A DNA stretch of 47,901 nt from Spirochaetota bacterium. Lineage in GTDB: Bacteria > Spirochaetota > Spirochaetia > Sphaerochaetales > Sphaerochaetaceae. The translations under genes were made by a program, and so were the position numbers. Numbering within the stretch: position 1 is the first letter of the stretch; each line of letters begins with the position of its first letter. The stretch is from NCBI GenBank assembly GCA_918298275.1, contig CAKJZO010000021.1, forward strand, positions 1 through 47,901. Reading direction: 5' to 3'. Shown here piece after piece: positions 17,029 through 24,859 of the stretch. The notes below the pieces were generated by a model, which saw nothing but the letters and a program-made list of their open reading frames with translations, did no database searches and was not told where the DNA came from.

Positions 17029-17769
17029 TTAGAGTATTACTGAATTCCTGAGGGTCACTATCATGGCAATGAAACCACCTATGAAGAAAAGGGTGGAACC
17101 CATGATGGTGAAGGTCAAAGTGTTCAATATGAATGAAAGGCTGTTGCCTACAATCATCAGCAGGATTGCATAGTTTCTGAGTTTGCCTATGGCAGTAGGT
17201 TCCGAGAATGACAGGATCAGCTGCGTAATCAGGGCAACGCTGGAAAGAATGCAGAGCAGCATGAACGGCGCCGTCATCCGCCACACTCCGTCAATGTCCT
17301 GGGTCGTGGGCACCAGGATGGAGATGAACAGCACGGAAGCCGTTCCGAGCAGCAGAAAACGCGTTATGGTGCTGTGCTCGTTGTTCTGGTAATGGATTGC
17401 ATATCCGATCAGCAGGAACATCAGCATGTACTGCGAGAACATCTGGAGCCTTACGCTTACCCGGGGCGGCAGGATGCTGAAGCCTGTCAGTTGCGTGAAG
17501 TAGGAAAGGACCCGCAGTTCAGTGACAGTCAGGAAAAACAGCGCCAGGATTATGAATGCGTTTCCGGGGTTTATGTTGGACACGCTTGATTTGTAATAAG
17601 CTACGGTAACCAGAAGGATCACCACCAGTCTTACGACCGCAGCGATGTACGGATAGCTGTTGTCGACTTCCTCTATGATGACGATTCCGTATACACATAC
17701 CCCTATACTGACCGCAAAGCACAGTATCTGAAGAAGGAGTACAAAGACACGGAAGGCTTTGCTGTTCAT
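17029..17769 (-). CDS. Hypothetical polytopic membrane protein
   Basis: I do not recognise the family. The 246 aa sequence is almost entirely hydrophobic and shows about eight membrane segments (roughly 9-30, 39-60, 69-88, 107-126, 135-155, 166-190, 199-217, 222-243) joined by short polar loops such as YKSSVSNINPGN and HYQNNEHSTIT. There is no signal peptide beyond the first segment and no catalytic motif I can name. It is translationally coupled to the upstream transporter gene: the transporter TGA and this ATG share one base (TGATG at 17771-17767). The glycosyltransferase gene follows 12 bp downstream, so an envelope-related role is possible but unproven. Confidence 0.75.
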   Translation of the reverse strand: MNSKAFRVFVLLLQILCFAVSIGVCVYGIVIIEEVDNSYPYIAAVVRLVVILLVTVAYYKSSVSNINPGNAFIILALFFLTVTELRVLSYFTQLTGFSILPPRVSVRLQMFSQYMLMFLLIGYAIHYQNNEHSTITRFLLLGTASVLFISILVPTTQDIDGVWRMTAPFMLLCILSSVALITQLILSFSEPTAIGKLRNYAILLMIVGNSLSFILNTLTFTIMGSTLFFIGGFIAMIVTLRNSVIL

Positions 17770-19034
17770 CAGATGGTGTCCTTATCCCTGATGTAGCAGT
17801 CTGCTTTAAGCTGGTATGCAGTGAAGCTGGTACCAAGACCGGAAAGAAGAACGTCGAATGCAATTGCAAGTCCGTTGAGAAGCGGCAGCAGGCCGAGGAT
17901 GGCAAAAGCTTCACCCGAGACTTTGATGTTCAGGATCTCGAGGGCGAAGGCCGTAGCAAACAGGACTTCATATCCGGCATGCAGGCAGCTGAGGAAACTC
18001 ACCAGTGTGCAGGCAAAAGCAACCGTGATTGTCTGACCCAAAGTTGGTAGTGCACCGCCTGATGCATAGATGAATGAACAGGTGCACAGAGTGGAGACCA
18101 GAGCGGTTCCGCCCTTTGTGATTATGCTGTGGATCGGAAGAGCAGTGGAAACGATGTTTTTCTGGATTCCGAGGTTGATTCTGCAGTCGGTATAGAGCGT
18201 TGGCTGGCTGAACAGGTAGTTGACCGAGAAGAATGCCGCGACACCGGAAGAGAACAGCCTTCCGAGCTGTCTGTAGGGATTTCTCCTGAAGCCTGTGCAG
18301 ATTCCGTAGATCAACGGGAGCACCAGGAAGATGCCGCCGAAACCCGCAATGCAGAGCAGGACAATGAACTTCCAGGAAACGAAAACCGTTCCGTCTGTCC
18401 AGAGTCTGTCGAACCATGTACCTGCAATGAAGAAGATTCCGATCCACATGAACTGTGCAACCTTCTTTGCGACTCTGAACATGGCTTCGCTGAGGGAGTT
18501 GAGGACAATGTAAGCCGGCCTTATTACCTCTGTGGTGGGCCTGATGGCATAGCCGAAGATCAGGGCAACCAGGATGATGGGAAGAAGACAGTCGCTGGAT
18601 TTGATGAAATTCAAAAAAGCATTGATCGACAGCGGATTGGCTGCATAGATCTTGTCCAGTGTGGAGTTTGCCAGTGCGTTGTACAGGGCGCTTGCCTGCT
18701 CAGCGGAAGCCGGCGTTGTCTTTGTTACCGGGAATGCCGCAGGGAAGATCCTGAAGAATACGGCAGCGACAACCGCCATGGCTGCAGCGGTGAAGATTGC
18801 CCAGAAAAAGGTTGAGAGAAGCATGAAGCTGCCTTGTCCCTTCTTTCTTGAAAGGGAGGCGGTTCCTGATGTCATCGAGAAGAACGCAAGGGGGAATACA
18901 AGGAAGATTCCGAGATTGAGAACCACGTTCGAGAGGATGGTCATGCAGGATATGAATGCGGCACTGTTCCTGAGAGTCAGTTCAAAGGCAAGTCCCATTG
19001 CGGCAGCAGCCAGATAAGTCAACCATGTTTTCAT
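17769..19034 (-). CDS. Dicarboxylate/amino acid:cation symporter family protein (SDF/DAACS)
   Basis: A 421 aa polytopic transporter with the overall layout of sodium:dicarboxylate symporters: N-terminal membrane helices, the two hairpin regions and the C-terminal transport domain. Family-like stretches include VLNLGIFLVFPLAFFSM, ALPIHSIITKGGTALVS, and LPTLGQTITVAFACTLVSF. The canonical NMDGT substrate motif is not present as such; TKGGTA sits in its place, so the substrate may differ from glutamate or aspartate. The ATG at 19034 has no Shine-Dalgarno, and a consensus promoter ends 7 nt upstream, which predicts a leaderless mRNA. It heads a three-gene operon. Confidence 0.8.
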   Translation of the reverse strand: MKTWLTYLAAAAMGLAFELTLRNSAAFISCMTILSNVVLNLGIFLVFPLAFFSMTSGTASLSRKKGQGSFMLLSTFFWAIFTAAAMAVVAAVFFRIFPAAFPVTKTTPASAEQASALYNALANSTLDKIYAANPLSINAFLNFIKSSDCLLPIILVALIFGYAIRPTTEVIRPAYIVLNSLSEAMFRVAKKVAQFMWIGIFFIAGTWFDRLWTDGTVFVSWKFIVLLCIAGFGGIFLVLPLIYGICTGFRRNPYRQLGRLFSSGVAAFFSVNYLFSQPTLYTDCRINLGIQKNIVSTALPIHSIITKGGTALVSTLCTCSFIYASGGALPTLGQTITVAFACTLVSFLSCLHAGYEVLFATAFALEILNIKVSGEAFAILGLLPLLNGLAIAFDVLLSGLGTSFTAYQLKADCYIRDKDTI

Positions 19035-19041
19035 GGCGTAA

Positions 19042-19070
19042 ATTATATTACTACCGAGAGTATATGTCTA
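19042..19070 (-). promoter_or_regulatory. Consensus promoter of the SDF transporter operon (leaderless type)
   Basis: Minus strand: -35 TAGACA (19070-19065), 17 bp, perfect -10 TATAAT (19047-19042), then 7 nt to the ATG at 19034. The expected start of transcription coincides with, or lies 1-2 nt from, the start codon. Confidence 0.75.
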
Positions 19071-19079
19071 GTAATGGTT

Positions 19080-22000
19080 TTAGCAAATCAGGCCGTCAAC
19101 CTTATAGTGGGCCTCGGCTCCCTTGCGCAGCCATCTGTCGATTTCCTTACGGTATTCCAGCTCGTCTTCGGCTGTAAGATCTGCCTTGCTTCCGAGGGCT
19201 TTTGCAAAGCATGCAAGGTACATGCACTCCTGGAAGGCCTCGCCGCGGAACCAGCGGATTCCCTGGTATTCGTTTCTTCCGATGAGATCCAGGAAGGTCT
19301 TGTCGTCCAGGAGGACCCTGATATCCAGATCCTGCTTTGCCGTGAGGATGGCACACCTTGCCAGGATGGAGGCGTCTGTCTCGAAGAAGCGGTCAAGCTG
19401 CAGGTGCTGCACGACCTTAACTCCCTCTTCCAGTGTGGCATTGGCCGACAGGAACGGCATTGTCAGGAATGCGGAAGCGAAAATCTTCGGAAGGTCATAG
19501 CCGATTATCATGTTTGCATTTGCAAAGACCGGGAATCTGCATACATCCTCGAGCTTGTTGAGGACCTCCAGGATCATCTGCGGTTTCATGATGTGCAGGT
19601 TCAGGCCGATCTTGGAGAACAGGGAATCGAATTCTTCCATGTAGGTGTAGCAGGAGCCCAGGGTCTGCATCACATTGCGTCTGTTCAGGGCAGTACCCTT
19701 GCCTTCGAGGATGGCCTTGAGATCCTTGTAGAACTTCTGGCCTTTTACGGGTTCCACTGCCTCGAAGAAGGGTCCGAGATACAGTACGCTGATCTCGTGG
19801 GCAAGGTCCTGGATGCCGTGGCCCTGATACTTTTCATAGAGCCTCTCATAGACGCCATCGATGTCCTCAACCTCATAGATGTTGGTGAAAACTTTGGTCT
19901 CATAGCCGTTGAAGGATACTCTCAGACCTTCTTCGAAGAGCTTTGAAGAGGGATAGAGATAGGTCTTTCCATTGTTGAAGTTCCTGTAGACCAGGAAGCG
20001 TCTGACGCCTCTGCGGAGCCTCAGGCTCTCTGCCAGGGAGACGGTCTCCAGATGTCTTTCTCCTCCGTCCTTGACCAGCTTGGGCGCCGAGTGGTTGATC
20101 CAACCTTCCACGCGTTCGTACTGGTTGTTGTAGAGCACCATGGTCATCTGATTGTCGTCGCCGTTGGTGTAGGCGAACACGGACTCAAGGACGTTGCCGT
20201 AGCCGTCGTAGGCATCGAAGAGCTGGAAGTATCTTGATTCGGAGAAGAGCCAGCGCATTTTGAGCAGCGGGAAGATTCTTCTCTTGTGTTCCTCGATCAG
20301 GCCCTCGTTTGGATGCTCGTCCCAATATGCCCTCTGATACTCCATTCCGTACTTTTCCCTGAAGCCTTCGATCTGTCCGTGGCCGAACATCGGAAGACCG
20401 GGCAGCGTTGCAAGAAGGGTACATACTCCGAAGTACTTGTCCCCGTCTCCGAACTGGGCGATTGCAGTTTCCTCGTCCGGGTTGTTCATGAAATTGACAT
20501 AGCGCTTGAGAATGTCCGGATCGTACTCCAGGGTTGCCTTGATCATATCGCGGTACTTCTTGTTGTCCTGGTTCTTGAGCATATGCATGAATGCGCTGTT
20601 GTAGACACGGTGCATTCCGAGTGTGCGGACGAAATAGCTTTCCATCATCCAGAAAGCCTCTGCCAGCAGCAGGGTGTCGGGAAGTTCGCTCTGGATCCTG
20701 TCGACGACCTCGCGCCAGAATTCATTGGGGATGCGTCGGTTGAACTCTTCCACGCTCATTCCGCAGGAGGTTCTGCCCGCAATGTCTCCGCCTGTTCCGG
20801 GCTTGGGGTACCAGAGCCTCTGGATATGTCTCTTGGCAAGGGTCATTGCAGCGTCGAAGCGGATTACTGGGAAGTTCCTGGCTACGGCAAGAATCTGCTG
20901 AATGACAGCCTCTCTTGTCTGCGGGTTGAGAAAATCGAGCTGAGCAGTATCGTTCCAGGGCATCGTTGTACCGTCGTTGCCATGGAAGATATAGGTGGTT
21001 GCACCGGTTCTGGTATCTACACGGCGGAAGGTTACGGCGGCATCGGTCCTGTTGTAGTAGTGGTCCTCGATGCGGATGTCGATGTCCGGATCATCGGAAA
21101 GATTCGGGCCGTTGTAGGTGTAGGACGGGAACGGCGGATAGCTCTGCTGGATGAAGTATTCGCTGTGGTATTTCATCCAGTCGCTGTCCAGGCCGGTATG
21201 GTTCGGAACCATGTCGCTGGCAAGGCGGATGCCGCGGGACCACAGGCGTCCCTTGAGGTTGAACAGGGCTTCCCATCCGCCGATGCGGCTTGAAATCTCA
21301 TAGCCCTTGAGGGAGTATGCAGAGGATTCCGCATCCGGGTTTCCGCAGAGGTTCTTGATTTTCTTGGAGGCAGGGCTGCGCTCCCAAAGACCGATGAGCC
21401 AAAGGGCGGTGAAGCCTGAATCGCGCAGATAGTCCAGCTCTTCGTCCGGGATCTGGTCCAGACGATGGATGTCACGCTGGTACTTCTTGGACAGCTGGTC
21501 CAGCCAGACGAGGGTGCTCTTTGCCATCATTATGACGTTTGGCATCCAGTTGCGGTCTGGAGTGAAGGATTCGATGTCATCGTCGCCGAGGCTTGCATAA
21601 TCGGGAATCTCCATCGGACCGGGGCCGCCCTGGAAGTGCGGCTTGTCTTCTTCCTGCATGTAGTCGATGCTGCGCAGAAGCAGTGTTGCAAAGCCTTCAG
21701 GAAGCAGGGTGTCCCAGTGCTCAATTATGTATGCGATCTGCTTGGAAAGCGAATCCGGATAGAGGCGCGCGGGAAGTGTGAGGAAGGAGAACAGGTCTTC
21801 TTCCGTCGACTCTGCAAACGAAGTGCCCTTGAGATAGCTTCCCATGATTGCCGTCAGGGCCTGTGTACCGTTGGGGAACTTTAGCTTCTTCTGATCCAGC
21901 ATGTCGCCCGTGGCGGCTAGGAGGGCGGGGTTGGCCTGAAGGACCTGGTGCACGAAGAATGCGCGCACCGTCTCCACTCCGTGGATGAAGTGCAGGTTAT

Positions 22001-22331
22001 CCAGGCGGGTAGGGAACATCCTGTCATAGAAGGACAGCACCTGTTCGGTGTCCTTGTTCTTCTCGGCAAGGACCGAGATTCTTGAGAAGGGGTCGCTGTC
22101 GGTTCCCCTGAGGAAAGCGGAGATCACGCTCTGGTAAACAAGATGCAGGACAGCCGAAGTGTATACGCGTCCGGCGGTTATGGGATGCTCGTGGCTGTTG
22201 TTGTAGACCTGAGCTACTTCCTGGGCCTGCCGGTACATCTGCGAGGCGTTCTCATCCGTCTCGAACATGGGCTTTTCATAAGTCATCTCCAGACGGCTGG
22301 TCTCTGAAATCCTGAAATCTCTGTTTTTCAT
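19080..22331 (-). CDS. Large GH13 alpha-amylase-family protein, intracellular
   Basis: A 1083 aa protein (ATG at 22331, GGAG 6 nt upstream; an in-frame TTG at 22355 overlaps the pth stop). It has a helical N-terminal domain of about 265 residues, a GH13 barrel (about 270-760) and a C-terminal helical domain of about 270 residues. GH13 regions: I DMVPNHTG (373-380), II VIRFDAAMTLAKRH with nucleophile Asp493, III LLLAEAFWMME with acid/base Glu558, and IV VNFMNNPDEE with Asp619. In region IV the usual His before Asp is Pro, which is unusual and may shift activity away from simple amylase hydrolysis (transferase or phosphorylase-like GH13 enzymes also deviate here). No signal peptide. It follows pth by 20 bp, so the two form an operon. 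The substrate is probably an intracellular alpha-glucan. Confidence 0.87.
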   Translation of the reverse strand: MKNRDFRISETSRLEMTYEKPMFETDENASQMYRQAQEVAQVYNNSHEHPITAGRVYTSAVLHLVYQSVISAFLRGTDSDPFSRISVLAEKNKDTEQVLSFYDRMFPTRLDNLHFIHGVETVRAFFVHQVLQANPALLAATGDMLDQKKLKFPNGTQALTAIMGSYLKGTSFAESTEEDLFSFLTLPARLYPDSLSKQIAYIIEHWDTLLPEGFATLLLRSIDYMQEEDKPHFQGGPGPMEIPDYASLGDDDIESFTPDRNWMPNVIMMAKSTLVWLDQLSKKYQRDIHRLDQIPDEELDYLRDSGFTALWLIGLWERSPASKKIKNLCGNPDAESSAYSLKGYEISSRIGGWEALFNLKGRLWSRGIRLASDMVPNHTGLDSDWMKYHSEYFIQQSYPPFPSYTYNGPNLSDDPDIDIRIEDHYYNRTDAAVTFRRVDTRTGATTYIFHGNDGTTMPWNDTAQLDFLNPQTREAVIQQILAVARNFPVIRFDAAMTLAKRHIQRLWYPKPGTGGDIAGRTSCGMSVEEFNRRIPNEFWREVVDRIQSELPDTLLLAEAFWMMESYFVRTLGMHRVYNSAFMHMLKNQDNKKYRDMIKATLEYDPDILKRYVNFMNNPDEETAIAQFGDGDKYFGVCTLLATLPGLPMFGHGQIEGFREKYGMEYQRAYWDEHPNEGLIEEHKRRIFPLLKMRWLFSESRYFQLFDAYDGYGNVLESVFAYTNGDDNQMTMVLYNNQYERVEGWINHSAPKLVKDGGERHLETVSLAESLRLRRGVRRFLVYRNFNNGKTYLYPSSKLFEEGLRVSFNGYETKVFTNIYEVEDIDGVYERLYEKYQGHGIQDLAHEISVLYLGPFFEAVEPVKGQKFYKDLKAILEGKGTALNRRNVMQTLGSCYTYMEEFDSLFSKIGLNLHIMKPQMILEVLNKLEDVCRFPVFANANMIIGYDLPKIFASAFLTMPFLSANATLEEGVKVVQHLQLDRFFETDASILARCAILTAKQDLDIRVLLDDKTFLDLIGRNEYQGIRWFRGEAFQECMYLACFAKALGSKADLTAEDELEYRKEIDRWLRKGAEAHYKVDGLIC

Positions 22332-22351
22332 TCCTTTCTCCCGAAAACAAA

Positions 22352-22873
22352 TCAAGCGCCAAAATATTGTAACGCATCTTGCGCTGCGCTTTCCAGTGTA
22401 ATCTCAAGCTGTTTCTCCTCCAAAGGAGAAAAACGAGCAAGAACATAGTCCGCAACCTGCATCCCGCCCGAAGGCCTTCCGACTCCGATTCTCAGACGGC
22501 AGAAAGCCTCGGTTCCCAGGTGCTGGCGCACCGACCTCAGCCCGTTGTGTCCGCCCATGCCTCCGCCCAGCTGTCTGCGCACCTCCCCGAACGGAAGCTC
22601 AATGTCATCGTGGACCACCAGAATGTCCGCCGGAGCAATACCGAAGAACTTCGAGGCCTCCTGGACGGAGACTCCGCTCTCGTTCATGAAGGTCTGGGGT
22701 TTGAGAAGCACACAGGGGCCGTGTTTTAAGAACAGTGCATGGAATTTTGTCTGCCAGGAAGAGCTTTCACCCATCAGCTTCAGGACCTTGTCACAGGCCA
22801 TGAAACCTACGTTGTGCCGGGTCAGCCTGTACTGGATGCCCGGATTTCCCAGAAAGACAATCATCTTGGCCAT
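22352..22873 (-). CDS. pth: Peptidyl-tRNA hydrolase
   Basis: Pth releases tRNA from prematurely dropped peptidyl-tRNA. The 173 aa length and all landmarks fit: FLGNPGIQYRLTRHNVGF with catalytic His near residue 20, LLKPQTFMNESG with the conserved Asn, VVHDDIELPFG with the conserved Asp near 93, and GGGMGGHNGLRS. The ATG at 22873 has no Shine-Dalgarno; a -10 TATTAT ends 6 nt upstream, predicting a leaderless transcript. It is followed by the GH13 gene and is divergent from the DUF4416 gene. Confidence 0.95.
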   Translation of the reverse strand: MAKMIVFLGNPGIQYRLTRHNVGFMACDKVLKLMGESSSWQTKFHALFLKHGPCVLLKPQTFMNESGVSVQEASKFFGIAPADILVVHDDIELPFGEVRRQLGGGMGGHNGLRSVRQHLGTEAFCRLRIGVGRPSGGMQVADYVLARFSPLEEKQLEITLESAAQDALQYFGA

Positions 22874-22879
22874 ACTTCA

Positions 22880-22908
22880 ATAATAAAACCCAAAGCCCTT
22901 CTTCGCAA
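22880..22908 (-). promoter_or_regulatory. Predicted pth promoter (leaderless type)
   Basis: Minus strand: -35 TTGCGA (22908-22903), 17 bp, -10 TATTAT (22885-22880), then 6 nt to the pth ATG at 22873. Confidence 0.6.
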
Positions 22909-22914
22909 GGAAAG

Positions 22915-22943
22915 TTGACAAGCTCGCCCCCGAAGAGGACAAT
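22915..22943 (+). promoter_or_regulatory. Predicted promoter of the DUF4416 gene (leaderless type)
   Basis: A perfect -35 TTGACA (22915-22920), 17 bp and GACAAT (22938-22943) are followed by exactly 6 nt and the ATG at 22950. The GAGGAC that could pass for a Shine-Dalgarno overlaps the -10 and would not be in the mRNA. Confidence 0.6.
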
Positions 22944-22949
22944 CTAGAC

Positions 22950-23492
22950 ATGGCAAAAGCAAGGGACTTCCAGAAATGCGCACTGGTCATCGGCATCCTC
23001 TCCACATCCGAAGACAGAAAAGAGCAGATAATCTCGATGCTCGAGACCGATTTCGGTCCGATAGAAGCCCAAAGCCCGGTCATGGACTTCCCCTACACGG
23101 ATTACTACGACAGCGAGATGGGCAGCCGTCCCGTACGCTACCTGCTGCTGATGAAAAATCTCATAGATCCGTCCACGCTAGCCGACATCAAGACAAGGAC
23201 CAACGAGCTTGAGAAACAGTTTTCCGACGAGAGCGGCAACAGAAAGCTCAATCTGGATCCCGGGATTCTCTCTCTGTCCAACTTCATTCTTGCCACCTGC
23301 AAGGACCGCTCCCACCGCATTCCCCTCAGGGACGGCATCTACGCTGAGACGACCCTCATCTATCAGGACCACGGTTTTCAGACCCTCCCGTGGACCTATG
23401 CCGACTACCGTTCCGACGATATCCGTGCAATCCTCAGGTCTTTCAGGGACCGATACCGCCTGGCCCTGAAAAACAACGAGCAAAAAAACTGA
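22950..23492 (+). CDS. DUF4416 family protein
   Basis: A 180 aa soluble protein with the family-type core: FPYTDYYDSEMGS near residue 48, then KLNLDPGILSLSNFILATC, CKDRSHRIPLRDGIYAETT and a late LPWTYADYRS. DUF4416 is found in spirochaetes and several anaerobic lineages, and its function is not established. The conserved cluster of Asp, Lys, Arg and His around DPG and KDRSHRI looks like an active or ligand site, but this is inference. It is transcribed divergently from pth and followed 63 bp later by the lipoprotein gene. Confidence 0.8.
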   Translation: MAKARDFQKCALVIGILSTSEDRKEQIISMLETDFGPIEAQSPVMDFPYTDYYDSEMGSRPVRYLLLMKNLIDPSTLADIKTRTNELEKQFSDESGNRKLNLDPGILSLSNFILATCKDRSHRIPLRDGIYAETTLIYQDHGFQTLPWTYADYRSDDIRAILRSFRDRYRLALKNNEQKN

Positions 23493-23506
23493 AAAAGATT
23501 CGGAAA

Positions 23507-23576
23507 ACCCCCTGAAATTTCTAATGAAATCGACAGTTTTTCTGTTATAGGGGGTATGAAGAGAAAAACATACCCC
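23507..23576 (+). promoter_or_regulatory. Two competing inverted repeats over the lipoprotein start codon
   Basis: ACCCCCT (23507-23513) is perfectly complementary to AGGGGGT (23549-23555). The latter overlaps a second perfect repeat, GGGGTATG (23551-23558) with CATACCCC (23569-23576), which contains the ATG of the lipoprotein gene. The two stems cannot form together because they share the G-tract. In RNA the second stem (8 bp, 10-nt loop) would hide the start codon and the first would hide the G-rich ribosome site. As DNA they could be operators. A weak -10-like TTATAG at 23545-23550 leaves open that only the second repeat is transcribed. Confidence 0.45.
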
Positions 23577-24299
23577 AAAACCGTCCTGCTGCTTGTCGTT
23601 TCGGCAATCCTTCTTGCCGTTTCATGTTCGCTTGTACGTCCGGAAAGGACTCTGGAAGTGCAGATACCCAAACATCCCTGGGAAACAGTGCAGACAAAGA
23701 ATCTCTGGTACACCCTCAGATGGACGAGCGGCACTGAAATCCGCAGTGCCTACATCGGTCCTGACGAGAGGTTTGTCAGTCTCCACATACCAATCGGAGA
23801 GACCGTTCTGATTGCTGCCTATCCGCTTGGCGAGATGGCCCCTTTCGGAGCGATAATCACTCCCTTGGACGACGGAATCCAGGTATCCCTGAACCAGAAT
23901 GACGGGGTGGTTGTCAACGAACTTATTGACCTTGACCGCGTTGTTACACAAAGGCTGAACTATGGCCCGATTCGCGAGAGTATGATGAAAAAAACCGCTG
24001 ACTTACGCAGAATAGAGAAGGTTTCCCTTTTGCGTGATCTGCAGAACGGAGAGCTCTCGCAGACATCTTTCAAGGCCGTTTCGCTCTTCGGTGTGGACCC
24101 GTTCGTTCTGCCGAACGGACTATGGACAAGCGAGTACCTGTGCGACCCGAGCCTCTATATTTCGGACAACCTCAGCCCCCAGCTGCAGCTGCCTGAAGGA
24201 GTGTTCCGCTATCTCAATGCAGACATGAACCGAGTCCTGGTTCTCATAGTCGATTCCTCCGGAAACAGCTACAGCTATCTCAAGCAGAGCCTGATCTAA
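23556..24299 (+). CDS. Putative exported lipoprotein, function unknown
   Basis: A 247 aa protein with a basic N-terminus (MKRKTYPKT), a hydrophobic core (about 9-22) and a relaxed spirochaete-style lipobox AVSC with Cys24 as the likely lipidated residue. Lgt, encoded in this window, would act on it. The mature part is mixed alpha/beta with stretches such as WYTLRWTSGTEIRSAYIGP and FVSLHIPIGETVLIAAYP, suggesting a beta-rich ligand-binding fold. I do not recognise the family. The G-tract AGGGGG ends only 1 nt before the ATG, too close for a normal Shine-Dalgarno, and the start lies inside an inverted repeat. The brnT remnant begins 24 bp after its stop. Confidence 0.7.
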   Translation: MKRKTYPKTVLLLVVSAILLAVSCSLVRPERTLEVQIPKHPWETVQTKNLWYTLRWTSGTEIRSAYIGPDERFVSLHIPIGETVLIAAYPLGEMAPFGAIITPLDDGIQVSLNQNDGVVVNELIDLDRVVTQRLNYGPIRESMMKKTADLRRIEKVSLLRDLQNGELSQTSFKAVSLFGVDPFVLPNGLWTSEYLCDPSLYISDNLSPQLQLPEGVFRYLNADMNRVLVLIVDSSGNSYSYLKQSLI

Positions 24300-24323
24300 A
24301 TGTACACTAAAGGAGGTTAGCCC

Positions 24324-24417
24324 ATGACATTCGAGTGGGATGAGCGAAAGAATCATTCCAGCACGATGTGCCACCGAGAAGGAAGCAAATGAGTACAAAG
24401 AAAAGAATAACTCTTGA
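24324..24417 (+). pseudogene. brnT: Remnant of a BrnT-type toxin gene with internal deletion
   Basis: A good Shine-Dalgarno AGGAGG (24311-24316) precedes an ATG encoding MTFEWDERKN, the characteristic BrnT N-terminus. The frame then breaks. From about 24351 the next frame encodes IIPARCATEKEANEYKEK, the characteristic BrnT C-terminus, ending at TGA 24415-24417. BrnT toxins are about 90 aa RNases with a RelE-like fold; here some 55 to 60 central codons are missing and the two ends are out of frame, so no toxin can be made. The overlap with brnA is the normal brnTA order. Confidence 0.75.
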
Positions 24418-24711
24418 AGAATTGCAATCGAAAGAAATGCCGGAGGAGGCGAAGATAAGGATCCGAAGTGCGGTTTCTGTTTATGACGAAGATAATCCGC
24501 CGATGACGAAAGAAGAGCTGGAAACCCTTCGTCCTGTAGCACCAGACATCCGGAATGGTTCAAACCCAGAAAGGCAGATGTCCACCTCAAGATCGATATC
24601 GATGTCCTGGAAGCCTTCAAAGCCCAGGGAAAGGGCTATCGGACTCGTATAAACGAGGTTCTGCGCAACTATATTTTCAATCAAAACCAACTCCAAAAAC
24701 AGGAAATGTGA
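24389..24711 (+). pseudogene. brnA: Frameshifted BrnA-type antitoxin gene
   Basis: ATG at 24389 with an AGAAGGAAG region upstream opens a frame reading MSTKKRITLEELQSK and on to MTKEELETLRPV (about 24540). The homology then continues in the -1 frame with RHPEWFKPRKADVHLKIDID, VLEAFKAQGKGYRTRINEVL and RNYIF, ending at TGA 24709-24711. That second part is the ribbon-helix-helix DNA-binding/toxin-neutralising region of BrnA. The two parts fit one gene lacking a single nucleotide. If not a sequencing error, it is inactive, matching the wrecked toxin gene beside it. Confidence 0.75.
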
Positions 24712-24804
24712 CAAGTGTGTAAATGATTTTTTAAAACATTTCGTAAAAAATTAAAAAAGATTTTTAAAAAAATTGTTGACAAAATGGTTGCATTTATATA
24801 TATT
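24712..24804 (+). promoter_or_regulatory. Strong promoter with A-tract upstream region, cassette 1
   Basis: A perfect -35 TTGACA (24776-24781), 17 bp, TATATT (24799-24804). The 50 bp upstream consist almost only of A- and T-tracts (UP-element-like). The predicted leader of about 50 nt carries AAGGGG (24845-24850) before the first cassette gene. No coding potential was seen in 24712-24859. Confidence 0.75.
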
Positions 24805-24859
24805 GAAAATACGGACGCGTATGTGTCCTCGATTCTTTATCTGCAAGGGGCTTTTGAAC

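Noticed and set aside
20286-21293. 335-codon open frame on the plus strand
   Set aside because: Antisense shadow of the GH13 gene.
22935-22940. GAGGAC as a Shine-Dalgarno for the DUF4416 gene
   Set aside because: It overlaps the -10 element GACAAT of a promoter with a perfect TTGACA at 17 bp, so it would not be transcribed if that promoter is used.
24520-24560. Programmed -1 frameshift in brnA
   Set aside because: No slippery heptamer or downstream structure is visible, and the neighbouring toxin gene is also broken, so decay or a sequencing error is simpler.
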